Assembly: GCA_018417955.1 (NCBI GenBank)
Contig: JACTVC010000003.1
Span: forward strand, 1,860,001 to 1,924,000
Reading direction: 5' to 3'
DNA: 64,000 nucleotides
Source of the DNA: Laccaria trichodermophora
Lineage: Eukaryota > Basidiomycota > Agaricomycetes > Agaricales > Hydnangiaceae
The notes beneath the pieces were generated by a model. It searched no databases, was not told where the DNA came from, and saw only the letters and a list, made by a program, of their open reading frames with translations. Both the position numbers and the translations under genes were made by a program. The first letter of the stretch is position 1; the number at the start of each line of letters is the position of its first letter. Below are positions 35,383-48,320 of the stretch, one piece after another.

Positions 35383-37486
35383 ATGAACATCGCCCCCAAA
35401 GTCCTCATTGTACGTGTCATTCTAGTCTCTGATAACCGTTTGCCTTACATATCCGGCTTTCCAGGTCGGAGCAGGACCTTCTGGTCTGGTACTTGCTCTT
35501 ACCCTTCTCAAGAATGGAGTCCCAGTGCGTGTTGTTGAAAAGGAAATCAACCCTAGGATTGGGCAACGCGGAGCAGGCATCATGGTATTGTGTCTCTCGT
35601 TGAGAACAATTTCAATGAACTCAACCTGAAATCCACAGCCTCGTTCCCTGGAATTATTTCAGTTTCTTGGTGTTGTCGATGTAATCACCAAGGCTGGTAC
35701 ATCGATCCCCACCATCCGTATGTATAAATCGGATGGTGTCGAGGTTTCAAAAGAATTTCAAATGACTCCATCAAGGGTTCCCACACCTACTAGCCCATAT
35801 GTCCGTCGTTCTTCTACTTACTAAGCTTATTAAAGGCTTATCTGCTCTTGGTTAGCTCAACCCCATGCTATTGGGCCAAGAGGGTTTGGAGGCAATTTTG
35901 CGAACTGCGCTGGCAGAGCACGGTTGCTCTGTGGAATTGGGCACAGAGCTGCGGTCGTTTCAGCAGTTCGACGATCGCGTGGACGCAACCCTCGTTAAAG
36001 TCGGGGAACCCAAGGGCGATGTTACAGAGAACGCCACTTTCGATTGGGTCATTGGCGCAGACGGCGCCCGCGGTGCTGTCCGCAAACAGCTTGGACTGAA
36101 CTTTTTGGGTGAGACGAGGGTAGAGAAGTTTATTGTGGGCGATATCGTGGTCGAAGGACTCTCTCCAAAGGTCTGCCGTAAACAAGCATCTGCGTGGACA
36201 TGTTTATTCATACTGCCGTCCACAGCATTGGCATATATGGGGAGATGCCGGAAACATTCTGTACGAGGCGCCCTCCGTTACGTGATATTGAAGTGCTAAT
36301 CACATCTGTAGAATCACTATTCGTGGGACTGAAATTCCAGGACGGTTCAGCTTCGTCCTTGTGGGCGAAAACCTCCAGGATGTTGAGGTGTCTTCGAGTC
36401 ATAATGCCCTCCGCAAATTCCTGAGTGACAACATTGGGAATCGAGCTGATATCGTGTTCGGCGACATCATTTGGATGTCACATTATGTGTGCGTATTGCA
36501 TTGTGTCTTATCGGTCCTTATCTTACCCCGCATATTTAGACCGAACATTCGAGTGGTTGACAGATTCAAGGTGGGAAGGGTTTTTGTGGCGGGAGGTACC
36601 GAGGACATCCTTTTTTTGCTACATAATGATGAAGACGATGCCTTTCAGATGCAGCTCATGTTCACAGTCCAACTGGAGGCCAGGTAGGCACCACTACTTT
36701 AAGAACCGAAGAGTGAGTTCATGCACCACTCAGGGTATGAACACTAGCATCCAAGACTCTTTCAATCTCGGCTGGAAGCTTGCCCTCGTTGTCAAAAGCC
36801 TCGCCCGTCCCTCTCTTCTCGATACTTACTCCGAGGAGCGACTTCCAGTTGTCTCAGAAATGCTGAAGCAGACCACTAAGCTGCTCAACGGAGTTGTGAA
36901 ATCTTCAAAGGATGATGGTGCCTGGAACCGTTCTGGCTCAACTCTTCAATTGGGCATCAATTATCGATGGAGTTCAATTATCCTTGACGAGGTAAAGAAA
37001 ACCGAGCCTACTGCGCAAGACAGCGTCGACGAGAGATCCAACTCATACGGGGTCAGCGTCAACGACGATTTGCAAGCGGGTGATAGAGCACCAGATTCCT
37101 CAGACCTTATTCGTCTCCGCCCGAATTGGATAGCCAAGAAGAGCTCATTGTTCCGCGATGTTTTCGGGCCCTCCTACCATACAATCCTTATCTTTGCACA
37201 ATTAGTGGATGTGAAGGTGTCACTCCAAATGGTGGCAGGTTATCCAAAGGATGTCCTTCGCACCGCCGTCATTGTTCCATCGCAACAGGCGGTTCCCTTT
37301 GACTTGCCTGATCTCGTCAATCTGGTTTTTGAAGATTCCAAAGGCCATGCCCATGAAGCCTATACTGGGCGGAAATGTGGTATCATCGTTGTGAGACCGG
37401 ACGGGGTAGTGGGTGCCATGGCAAGAGATCCACAATTGTTGGACCGTTATTTCAAGGGAATACTACTTGAGCCATTAAAGTTGTAG
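35383..37486 (+). CDS. FAD-dependent aromatic hydroxylase (phenol hydroxylase type)
   Basis: A multi-exon gene. The start MNIAPKVLI splices to VGAGPSGLVLALTLLKNGVP, the FAD Rossmann motif, then VRVVEKEINPRIGQRGAGIM. The middle has the DWVIGADGARGAVRKQLG motif typical of class A flavoprotein monooxygenases. The second FAD motif GDAAHVHSPTGGQGMNTSIQ is built from three exons; its intron at 36596-36648 falls inside the GD pair. The C-terminal 150 residues (from about GDRAPDSSDLIRLR to LLEPLKL) look like the thioredoxin-like domain of phenol 2-monooxygenases. The expected reaction is NADPH-dependent ring hydroxylation, probably in aromatic degradation or a secondary pathway. The substrate is unknown. 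No biosynthetic partner genes are adjacent. Confidence 0.87.
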
Positions 37487-37670
37487 ATTCAAGTTTAGAT
37501 ATTTCTCGGGTTGCATGTCGTACGAATTAGTGAGTATGTAATGACGGGAAACCGGACCGCTGGTATCTCTGAGCTCACCTCGTGTTGATGAATCCCAGCC
37601 TCAACAGCTCCATGGTTCTTTTACGATGCTTCCTTGAACTTTCCACAGCCCACCATATCCAGCAGTTAAT

Positions 37671-38521
37671 ATGGATTCCACTTCAGTGCTGAGCGACGAC
37701 GACTATGATCTTATCTCCAATCCAAGCCAAAGGTCGCTGGAATCGAGTCTAGCAGATCTGGCGCAACGGCCTGCACCGATTGCTGAGCTGCCACCTTCGG
37801 AAGCGGCACGATGTAAATTTGAAACTACTCGATGGTCTGCCAGCGAGGTGCAAGCGTATTTTCGCAAAACTCTCGATCTGGGAAGCACTGTCAAGAGAGA
37901 CGACCTTGAGAACAAGACTGTACGTGTCTATGTCGACGGGGCATTCGAGACCTTCAATGTAGGGTGAGTGATGTCGCTAGTACAATATAGGCCCTCAACT
38001 AAGCCCTACATTCCCTAAAAAGTCACGTCCTTCAACTCCGTCAAGCCAAACTTGCATTCCCCTACGTACATCTTATTGTGGGGGTCTTTTCAGACGAACT
38101 TCTGAACCAGCGCGGATATCCTTCCTTGTGGCCTGAGGTAGAAAGGTCTGAAATGATCCGGCACTGTCGTTGGGTCGACGAGGTCACCACGTACCTTGGG
38201 AATTGAATGAAGAGTTTATTCACCAGAGACGCATTGACTACGTCGCGATTGATGAGGGCACATCCATTGACCCAGGCTGTGATAAAGCAAGGGTAAAAGG
38301 CTATGACGAAATGAAGAAAATCAGTGCGCACAATCATTTCCCTGCTTACAATGATGAATAACCTCGTTCCAGACAAAGTTATCTCTACAAGAAGGACTAG
38401 AGGACTAGTTATACCTCCAAGATTCTCCCTCACAGGTCCTTCGACACCAGTAGCTACAACGATCCCAACACCCGCTCCGGACTTTACAGCTCACGTAGAC
38501 CAGTATGGAATAGGATATTAA
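37671..38521 (+). pseudogene. Decayed choline-phosphate cytidylyltransferase copy
   Basis: Clear relative of CTP:phosphocholine cytidylyltransferase (Pct1): VRVYVDGAFETFNVG joins over a 59-nt intron (37964-38022) to HVLQLRQAKLAFPYVHLIVG, then IRHCRWVDEV. Three things suggest loss of function. The catalytic HxGH reads NVGH, with Asn codon 37956-37958 in place of the first His. After WVDEV the frame hits a stop at 38204-38206, while the homologous WELNEEFIHQRRIDYVA continues in another frame. The RTEGISTS signature is replaced by RTRGLVIPP. A 44-nt intron (38183-38226, weak GTCACC donor) would keep the frame, but it would delete the homologous WELNEEFIHQ. So it is either a pseudogene or a non-catalytic, shortened paralogue. 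A functional PCT1 is expected elsewhere in the genome. Confidence 0.75.
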
Positions 38522-38822
38522 ATAATTCGGGAGCGGGTAGAACCAGCGGGCTGTCTTTCTCGTCGGTCTAGTTTTTTTCTTCTTCTCATACCCGTATCTT
38601 TAGTGCTGAATTTATCCCTGTCTAAGATTTGCGATCATTTGATCGGTATAAAATCTCTGAACCGATGACTCACACTACCATCTTGGAGATGACTCCTTTC
38701 CGCAAGCTGCGAAAAGCTTTTGATTTTCTTTTCCTTTTTTCAAGCCCATATGCACGATACCTCCAATACCCCTCCACCCGAGTACACCTCCAATACCCCT
38801 CCATCCGAGTACAGCTCCCCAG
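38522..38822 (+). other. Intergenic with a two-unit 27-bp repeat
   Basis: Just before the F-box-like start, CCTCCAATACCCCTCCACCC and CCTCCAATACCCCTCCATCC begin two consecutive 27-bp units (about 38759-38812). They translate as NTPPPEY/NTPPSEY in a frame different from the F-box-like gene. Confidence 0.5.
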
Positions 38823-39824
38823 ATGCACCAAATATACCTCGATTCAGACAAAGGGTCCTCGCGCGGCGGCGAGGGCGAGGGGTGGCCGTCACTGCCAATT
38901 GATCTCTTGGAACAAATTCTCAGAGAGGCTTGGACATCTCTACAATCTCTAGGCGATAGAGTCTCCTTGATGACTTCGGCTGTCCTCGTTTCAAAAATAT
39001 GGTTGACCACTTTTTGCCGTATATCGTTCAGGGATGTGGTTATACCATGTTCGACCTTCTTGCCACAATACCGACGTATCGTTCAATGGAAGTCGCCCAT
39101 ATACCGCAAGTTGCTTGGAGATATTTGCTTCCCACAACTCTGCCGGTCGATTACCATTCAAAAAAAGTCTTCGTGCTCCCGAAGGCGCTTTCAGTGCAGT
39201 GACCTCACCGACGTTGAATTTTTGCACGGGAGATCTATTTTGGAGTCCATGCGCTTGCTCAACTCGATCCCACCTTTACCGCTGCTCCAGGTCATATCCG
39301 TCATATACCCAAACGATGGATGCATCAACCTGGACAACGGAAATACATTCCATGTGTATTCTTTCAGCGTCGTAAATTTGGATGTCATCTATACCTTTCC
39401 TCCATCGACTCCATCAATATTTCTTGACGCGGTCGTTCAGGCGCGGCGCTGTAAACCACCATGCGCGCCGTGGACCCCTCCCACTATCTACCCCATCTCC
39501 ACTTTAAAATCGACAGCCGCACCATGTACGATTGGTGGATTCCTAAAACTCTGCCCGGCCATGGAACGTCTCGAATTGGACGAATGTTCGAAAGGCAGCG
39601 TCGAAGTGCAGGTGACCACCAACTCGACGTCCCACGTTTCCGGGGATTCTATCATCCTTCAAGGGAAGCTTAGCTCATACAGAAGGCGAAGCAATGAGAA
39701 GGACGGAACCACATTGATGCACGGGAAAACCCTTGGCATTATCGTCGAGACGAGAAAGTCATCCTCCAACCAAATGCTTCGTCTTGATGAACCCCGTGAG
39801 GTGCACTTTCTTCGTCGCCTGTGA
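38823..39824 (+). CDS. F-box-like domain protein
   Basis: A single open frame of 333 codons. After MHQIYLDSDKGSSRGGEGEG comes an F-box-like segment, WPSLPIDLLEQILREAWTSL, then VSLMTSAVLVSKIWLTTFCR and ISFRDVVIPC, a pattern common in Agaricomycete F-box proteins. The rest is variable, as usual for the family, and ends REVHFLRRL. F-box proteins are substrate receptors of SCF ubiquitin ligases; nothing indicates the substrate here. The start is uncertain because the upstream sequence is open in this frame but lacks an obvious ATG. Introns in the C-terminal half cannot be excluded. Confidence 0.65.
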   Translation: MHQIYLDSDKGSSRGGEGEGWPSLPIDLLEQILREAWTSLQSLGDRVSLMTSAVLVSKIWLTTFCRISFRDVVIPCSTFLPQYRRIVQWKSPIYRKLLGDICFPQLCRSITIQKKSSCSRRRFQCSDLTDVEFLHGRSILESMRLLNSIPPLPLLQVISVIYPNDGCINLDNGNTFHVYSFSVVNLDVIYTFPPSTPSIFLDAVVQARRCKPPCAPWTPPTIYPISTLKSTAAPCTIGGFLKLCPAMERLELDECSKGSVEVQVTTNSTSHVSGDSIILQGKLSSYRRRSNEKDGTTLMHGKTLGIIVETRKSSSNQMLRLDEPREVHFLRRL

Positions 39825-40072
39825 AGGTTCCTCAACTTAGGTTCGGCATACGTGGCCCATTTTTAAGAATAACATGGGGTGGTTTACATTCTTCAAGAGT
39901 TCAGTTGTTTTTAGTAAGGAAGACAGCCCCATGCACCGTAATGACTACCAACTGCCTTTGCGAGCAACTGTTCGCGACCCTTTCCCGTCAAATACAAATC
40001 CCTAGTACTCTGATTAAATCACAAGGTGTCCAGGTATACGTAGAGATAATTCATTGGTTGAGGTGGTCACAC

Positions 40073-41573
<1,501 letters not shown>

Positions 41574-41665
41574 AATACTCAAAGGATAGCAAGCAATCAA
41601 TTCGGATAGATTTTAGAAAATGAAACATCATCATGGTCACGTGCTTATCACTGGGGTGGTCCTCG

Positions 41666-43212
41666 TCACTCATCAAATCCCAATTCGTCTGTCCCAAAAT
41701 GGACGCTTTGCACTACGAAGTCTACGTCCTTACTCTTGCCAACCGTCTCTTGAAGGAATGACAGACATCCTCGTCCGCATCCACGCCATCTCACAGGCGC
41801 AGGTCCACCTACACTTTGACCAGCGATAATCCCTTCCCAGGTGAATCGCTCTTCCGCATGTTGGAGGAAAACCCCATCATGTTGAGGGTTCGCGCAAACA
41901 CCCACACCCGTTATTTCCTGCGATTGGTCTTCCCCTGATCTTCTGTTTTTCTCTGCAAAGTCTTCGGCGATACAGTCTCGAACACAAGCGTTGAGTATCC
42001 TTCGTATCAGTCCTGATAAAGGTCGCCATCCATTCCCACTCAACAGAGGAAGGTCATACAACTGTTCCAGCGTCGTCTTCGGACTTTCCCTGGCGCCCGA
42101 TCCGAAATCGAAAGACAAATCATCACGTGGTGGAGACAGTAACTTGCGCAGCATAAGCTCGACAAGTGATGGAACTGCACCAGAAGTATGTCGGACCTCT
42201 GAGACGGCTCGTCGTGGGAGGTGGCGAGAGTCCGGTTCGGGAAGAAACTGGGGGTTGGGAAACAGGCGAAGTTGATGTAACTCCATGTTCATCATCTCTG
42301 ACGGCACGAATTTGAGACGGTTGTTTGCAATGTTCAACTCCCGTAGATTCCTAAGTCGTGCTATTTCCGGAGGAAGGTAGGTGAGACCATTGTTTTCTAG
42401 AATGAGACATATGAGTAAATGTTAGGTGAAAGCAATAACCGAACATACGTAGAGCAAGGATAGCTAGGTTGTGCAAACTCCACAACTCAAGCGGCAGTTT
42501 TGAGATACTATTATTTGAGAGAAATAGTTCAGCCCTGTCCTGTCTCATACTGTTCATCACGGAAACATTCGCGATCGAACGGGAGCGATCGTTGAAATTT
42601 CGCGGGACTTCACGAGAGGTGGTTGCAGGAGCGGTGTATACGCGGGTGAAGGGTCGTTTGCCAGCCGTAAGGCCAGCCTTGACAGCTGACGATACTCTCC
42701 CAGGATAATTCTCGTCGTCGTATAAACCTGGAGCATCACGCAGCACGACAATGCTTTTCAGATCCAAAATGAACTGAGGCGGTATTTTTGTAAGATGACG
42801 ACCTCTAGTATGACAAGAACGAAGTAAGTCACACGACAGGAGTGTAGCAAAAAAAAAAGTACCCCAAGTCAATCTTAAGTTGTCCACTTTCGTAGGCGTT
42901 CGTGCCCGCTGCCTCCCAGATCTCGTCTTCAGCCGACTGAGCTGGGTCAATCGTTGTAACGGTTGGCTCTTCCGCGTCAGAGTCGACAGAGTCGCGATGC
43001 CGGGCTCTCTTCGAAGGACTCTCTCGAAAGTCACAAGTTACAGGTCGCTTATTTCTGTTGGAGAAGTAGGAACCTGCCAGCGGATCTGCGCGTATCGTGT
43101 CCATGGTTGGTTCTGTGATTATGGGGGATGCTGGTGGAGAGGAATCTTCCCATATTGAACGCGCAGGGGATGAGGGGGGAGAAGAGGGAGGTGTGTAAAC
43201 GGCGTGGTACAT
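41666..43212 (-). CDS. Leucine-rich repeat protein
   Basis: Three exons. The start MYHAVYTPPSSPPSSPARSI is Ser/Pro-rich and disordered, with a basic KRPVTCDFRESPSKRARHRD segment that could be a nuclear signal. After an intron a short LRR block appears: ELFLSNNSISKLPLELWSLH, then NNGLTYLPPEIARLRNLREL and NIANNRLKFVPSEMMNM. The C-terminal half has no recognised fold. It contains a cluster of Cys and His in GVCANPQHDGVFL and GCGRGCLSF, which may bind metal, and ends HFGTDELGFDE. The LRRs suggest a protein-binding adaptor. Function unknown. The gene ends only 92 bp before the Zap1-like start on the same strand. Confidence 0.75.
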
Positions 43213-43434
43213 GATAGAAGGGAAAAAAGAGATAGAAATTCAAGGGAAATTGGTGAAGGGCCTATTATATTCCTGTCATTTTCAAGACGTAATACTGATT
43301 CCTGGTTCACTGAACGACGTAAACACTCTAATCGCGATCACGTGCAGACGTGTCAAAGTGCCAGTTCGAAATCGAAACAGCTAAGTACCGTAAGTAGTAG
43401 TACAGACTTACACTGAACATATATCTTGAGCCTC

Positions 43435-44397
43435 TCATGGACATTCCACTGTTACACTCTTCACCGTGGCATTCATTATCCCTGGAGCTTTTGCCCAATT
43501 GACTGGACCTTTCGCCCATTGACATGTTCCTAATGGGCTGCTTGCATCCCAGATTCCGATTTGAATCCGAGCAGGATGAGAAGGGAAATAAAATACCCCA
43601 TTCTTTTGCGTGTCCACTTAAGAAGTAACTTAATCTTTGCGCTGAACAATTCAAGTAATCCACACCTTTTTTCAACGTCCGTACCACTTGCCCATCGACT
43701 CCCCAATCAATCTGGCTGCTTGTCCAGTTGATAGAGTAGGAGTGAGTTTGAGTAATGTCTGTGTGTTTGGCGCCTATGCCTTCCACAGAGCTAAAGACGT
43801 TGTACATCGGTTGCGCCGGAGTGGAGTTGTTCGCATTGCCGGAGGGAGGCGCAAACATGTTAGTTTGCCAGTGTGTAACATCCGCGCCAAGTATTTCGAT
43901 GTCGATCTCATCGGTAGAATTCGCTGTTCAAAGCATCGTCAAGTCACCTAGCTTGAGGGGCGGCCAGACCTACATAGGAGAATGGCAGCCGTGACTATGC
44001 CGGGCACAGGGGGTGCGGCGATCTCAAAAGTGACGACGCCATGTCTATGAACTTTTTAGCTCCGAGTTGCATGCATAGAAAGAATCATGGTTTACAGAAG
44101 AAAAAACGTAGAGTTGACGGTGGCGCCTGACCCAAGTTCATCGTTCACGCCACCTTCCGATGTAACGCTTCCGTCTGGTCGCTGGAGAAGGAGCTCTAAT
44201 CCGCTTTTTCCGACCTGGTATGATCCCTGTGGGCTCACGGCTACGAAGGAAGCAGACAGGTTTGCTGCCACAGAGGAGGCGTCAGAGAACGAAGTGTTGA
44301 ATGGCTGGCACTGCGACGCTCGGTGATGAAGACGAGCTGCAACAGAAAAAAGGAGTAGCTGAGTGAAAAGGAGGACAACGAATAGACCCGAAGACAT
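43435..44397 (-). CDS. GH16 Crh-type chitin-glucan crosslinking enzyme
   Basis: A secreted multi-exon protein. The first exon is MSSGLFVVLLFTQLLLFSVA plus AR, a clear signal peptide. Later exons give YGAVTFEIAAPPVPG-like sequence and the GH16 catalytic site DEIDIEILGADVTHWQTN, with both Glu and the Asp of ExDxE intact. SINWTSSQIDWGVDGQVV follows. After an intron the sequence runs RIQIGIWDASSPLGTCQWAK and ends VKSVTVECP. The family (Crh1/Utr2) transfers chitin to beta-glucan in the cell wall. No obvious GPI-anchor tail follows the last domain, so it may be freely secreted. The C-terminal intron is placed by frame and homology. Confidence 0.85.
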
Positions 44398-44505
44398 GAA
44401 GAATGGAATCGCCGGAGTCCATAGTGGTGAGTATTTAAAAACTGACGGGTATTATATGTCTCCTGTCTCATAAAATAGCGCATCACGTGAAATAATATAA
44501 TCATT

Positions 44506-45462
44506 TTACGACTCAGCGCTGGGAGTTAGGCTCCTGTAATCAATAGGTTCTCCCTTCTCTCTCAACGTCTTCATCTCGCCAGCGATCCCGGAAATAAGTT
44601 CTTCTCGTTTCGCTTTGCGCTCCGCAACTAGTCTTAGGATGTGCGAACGTTTTGTGGCGAAAGGCGCATTAAACTTCCACGACGCAGCGCCTTGGCCCTT
44701 TGTCATGCGGAGCAGCTCGTACTTCTGTAAGAATCGTGACTGTTGAATGTGGAAGTTCTGTTCGATGAATTTCTCTCTCTCCGCTTTGTCCTCTGGTTCC
44801 ATCTCTTCCATACGGAGCGGATAATAGAATGGATCGACGAGGCCGACTACGGCACGCTTATACGTTTTGAATGGCTTGCGCTCGTATCCCAGCCTGCGGT
44901 ACACAGGAGAGATGTAGTTGTCCGTGCGGACGTATGTCGTTTTGACCCCATAGACGGCAGCCAGGTATGATCGGATGTCGGTTTTTGTCACTGAATGTGG
45001 TATGCGAAAAGTGGCCTCGTAAGGATTGTAAGGCATGCCGGGTGGTGTATTGTTCCGGACGAGCTTGAAGATAATGTTGGGAAGGTACACCCTTTTACCC
45101 AAGACCGCGGTCTCTTCTATACCGTCCTCTTTCGTAACCTGTTTGAATCCACGAAGACGGGAACGCCGTTCGTTCACCTTCTCTATCCAATGAGCTTCGG
45201 AAATATATTCCCCATCGACTTTAGGAAGTTTCCCAATAGCCCGAAGACGTTGATAACGTCGAGATTCAGTTGGAGTGAGGCCGTCTACCGTAGCATCAGT
45301 GGTACCGAAAGCGCTTGGACGACTGTCCAGTGTGCGACGGCGGTGACGGACGTCGAGGGGAGTCGATGCTGTACGGGCAGCGAGAGCTGGGTCTCGTATG
45401 GTGGGTTTTGTAGAGTAAAGGCGCCGCCGCAAGGGCTGGCTGCAGCGACGAAGAGACAGCAT
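44506..45462 (-). CDS. mrp20: Mitochondrial ribosomal protein uL23m
   Basis: An intronless reading frame of 318 residues. It starts MLSLRRCSQPLRRRLYSTKP, a typical basic mitochondrial presequence with an RLYS cleavage-like site. The ribosomal L23 core is visible around VYLPNIIFKLVRNNTPPGMP, EATFRIPHSVTKTDIRSYLA and VYGVKTTYVRTDNYISP. A basic Lys/Arg-rich C-terminal extension is usual in fungal mitochondrial L23. It sits at the polypeptide exit tunnel of the mitochondrial large subunit. The longer frame beginning at 45555 was rejected as start because its first 31 residues are not presequence-like. It is divergent from DCR2, with 187 bp between starts. Confidence 0.88.
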   Translation of the reverse strand: MLSLRRCSQPLRRRLYSTKPTIRDPALAARTASTPLDVRHRRRTLDSRPSAFGTTDATVDGLTPTESRRYQRLRAIGKLPKVDGEYISEAHWIEKVNERRSRLRGFKQVTKEDGIEETAVLGKRVYLPNIIFKLVRNNTPPGMPYNPYEATFRIPHSVTKTDIRSYLAAVYGVKTTYVRTDNYISPVYRRLGYERKPFKTYKRAVVGLVDPFYYPLRMEEMEPEDKAEREKFIEQNFHIQQSRFLQKYELLRMTKGQGAASWKFNAPFATKRSHILRLVAERKAKREELISGIAGEMKTLREKGEPIDYRSLTPSAES

Positions 45463-45649
45463 TTCGTGGTGAACTGACTGTGGGCAGAAAGTCGAAATTT
45501 CACTGACACGTGACGCACGACGTGTGTCACGCTCATACTGATTAGCAGTGCACATCTTGCGCTTACCTTGAGTTTGACAGTCCTTTTGCAGTCCTTGTCA
45601 TCTTTGACACCATTACAGTCTTGCGTCTTGCCCTGGAGCCAACGGAACC

Positions 45650-48137
45650 ATGCCCACTCCCTCTTGCTATAGGTTCTTTCGGGCACTGCGTTCCCTGTGC
45701 GTACCAATAACGACAGTTATTGGTTTCTCTCTGCTTCTTACTTGGATATTTGTTCTCTACCAGCCGAGTCGAGGTCCGGGGATGGTCCAAAGAATGGGTT
45801 GGCAAGCTTGGGAAGTGGTTAGCATGAATGAGGCTACCGATACCAAGCCTGGGACCACTACTTCGGGCAACACGACAAACACACCAGAAGGAGTCGACTG
45901 GTGGGACGTCACAGAATCCGAGGATAAAGTGGACAACTTGAGTCTACCATTAGATGTGTGGTCTCCTCTTCTCCCCCATGACACTGGCCGTGCGTCGCTT
46001 TGCATTTCTTCCGTCTACTTTCAACTTGAACAATATATTTGCTTAGTCTCTGAAATCGCTGTTGTACGATGTCTTATTAACCCTGAGGTTGGTGGTGAAC
46101 TGTGCGGACCCGATACGACACCTGAGCGAGACGCGATTATGGGCAAATGGGTCCGTATTGGTCGAAATTTGAACCTGGAAGCCGGTTATATGTCCGGTTG
46201 GCTGGTTCGTGTCTTTTTTCGCTGATAAGCTGTGCACCTCTAACGTGATAGCACAGAATGTGTATTATCGTCGGACAAGGCGTCAAGATATCAACCTTAT
46301 AACAGACATTCGTCTCTTGCCCGAAAAAGAACAACCCGAGCCATTGGATGGATGGCATCAGGCTCACACTTCTTTGAGAGCTGGAGTGCTGAGGATACCT
46401 CCCTTATTTATATGGTATAAGACGGGCAAAACAGCAGGTCAAATGACGTTAGAAGAGAAAGCGCACATTATCACTGAACTAGACGTGATATACGGGGAAG
46501 ATGTTCCGTGGTACGGCTTTGAGAAACTTGAGCCCGCCACACTACCTGAGAAAGGAAGAGTTCAGGCGACTTGGTTGACATACAGACGGGGCGTGAAAGG
46601 TTTGACGGCCATTTCCTCATCTTGACCTCACCTAATTCATTTTGGTCCAGCTGTACCTCGTGCTCCACCACTGCACTTCTCCCGCTCAGGAAATTTCAAG
46701 ATTCTTCAAGTCGCTGATCTTCATTTCTCCGTTTCACAAGGGACTTGCCGTGACACCCTCTTGAACCCTTGTGAACACTCAGACAACCTCACTAATTCCC
46801 TCATTTCCCGTACACTTGACGCTGAGATGCCAGATCTTGTAGTTTTTAGTGGCGACCAACTCAATGGACAGGGCACCACATGGGATCCAAAATCTGTTTT
46901 GGCAAAATTTGCTCGAGCAGTAACGGACAAGGGTATTCCATGGGCCGCTGTCTTTGGCAATCATGACGAAGAGGATGGTCTCGCGAAAGATCAACAGATG
47001 ACCCTGATGAAAGCCTTGCCATATAGCCTTGTAGAGCGAGGTCCAAAGGATGTCCATGGTGTTGGGAATTACGTTTTAAAAGTCAAGAGCGCGGATGCGT
47101 AAGCTATCGTTGCGACAGAGTGTGTTTCGTGCTGATTTTTTATGTTCGTCTAGGTCAAAGACGCACTTGCTCACTCTTTACTTCTTGGATTCCGGCTCTT
47201 ATTCCAAAGGAGTGCTTGATTGGTTTGGATTTTTCATCCCAACAGAATATGATTGGATACGTCAGGTTGGTGGTTCGAGGTTTTTTTTTCTTGGCGACTC
47301 CATTTATTTCTAATTATACGTGCAGAGTCAAATAGATTGGTTCCTTCAAGAATCAGGCACGTCGTAAGATCTTTTGCGAACCCCACTGCATCTGAACTCT
47401 TTCCTAGCCTCAATCAAATCAATACAACGGCCCTTCTCTCCTGATACCGGGAAAGACCTTGGCCACAATTGGGAGGTGCGACAACAGCCAGATGACCAAA
47501 TCACGCCTGCTGTGGCAAAGCTGGCGAAGCCAAATGCCCTGATGTTCTTCCATATCCCTTTGTATGAGCCATCTTAACTGCTCCCGAAAACCTGGCTTAA
47601 TTTACTGCCCAGGCCAGAATCTTATAGTAAGGCAGACATAGATTCTCAAACGAAGAAGCCCCTTGATGTGGGCTTGCACGGTCTGGAGTCGCCCGGCAAC
47701 GCGAAGAAGAGCGATGGTTTTTTCGAAAAGGGCATCCTAAAAGCTTTGGAAAGTGAGCACATAACCAACAATATTCAAGAGGTGAAAGTTATTGGGAATG
47801 GACATTGCCATGGTATGTCTTTCTCGATGTCTCCCTTCATTTTGGCCTACACACGTTTTCATGAAGTGACGGAAAACTGTCGTCGCGTAAAGGGGGTGTG
47901 GTTCTGCTTTGGTGGTGGAGGATCATACTCTGGCTACGGAAAAATTGGGTAAGTTCATTGGTGGCTCCGATGACTCACGGAAAACTCAATGTTAGCTGTA
48001 GGTTTGACCGCAGATTCCGTGTTTATGATATTTCAGACTACGGGGAGACAATACGGACGTATAAACGCACGGAGAAGGATGATATTGTAGACGATATGAT
48101 TCTGGCGGGGAAAGGGGCACCTCAGCTAAACGTATAA
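45650..48137 (+). CDS. dcr2: Dcr2-type calcineurin-like phosphatase
   Basis: A multi-exon gene. The start MPTPSCYRFFRALRSLCVPI leads into a membrane anchor (TTVIGFSLLLTWIFVLYQ). A regulatory region follows (for example RRTRRQDINLITDIRLLPEK). The metallophosphatase core has FKILQVADLHFS (D-x-H), LVVFSGDQLNG (GD), AAVFGNHDEEDG (GNHD/E) and VIGNGHCH, then VKGVWFCFGGGGSYSGYGK. It ends GAPQLNV. Yeast Dcr2 promotes the cell cycle by affecting Sic1 and dephosphorylates Ire1 in the unfolded-protein response. The localisation here, a membrane protein with a cytosolic or lumenal catalytic domain, is inferred. Several introns are placed by restoring the family frame. Confidence 0.85.
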
Positions 48138-48320
48138 TTTTTATAGGTGTTTTGTAGGGTGTAAGATAGCATAATTGTGTTTTGAGACCAGAAATGGGAC
48201 TCGGAGGTTGAATTCTCACGTCATGTTTGATTGAGTGGCTGGGCCAGGGACGTCCTCGAATCTTCCCTCCGTGAGCATCTCTACTTGTCTCTTCTAAGTA
48301 TCTCAGCGGCAACCTTTACC

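Noticed and set aside
45463..45555. Longer N-terminus for uL23m
   Set aside because: The extra 31 residues are not presequence-like, while the internal Met starts a typical mitochondrial targeting sequence.
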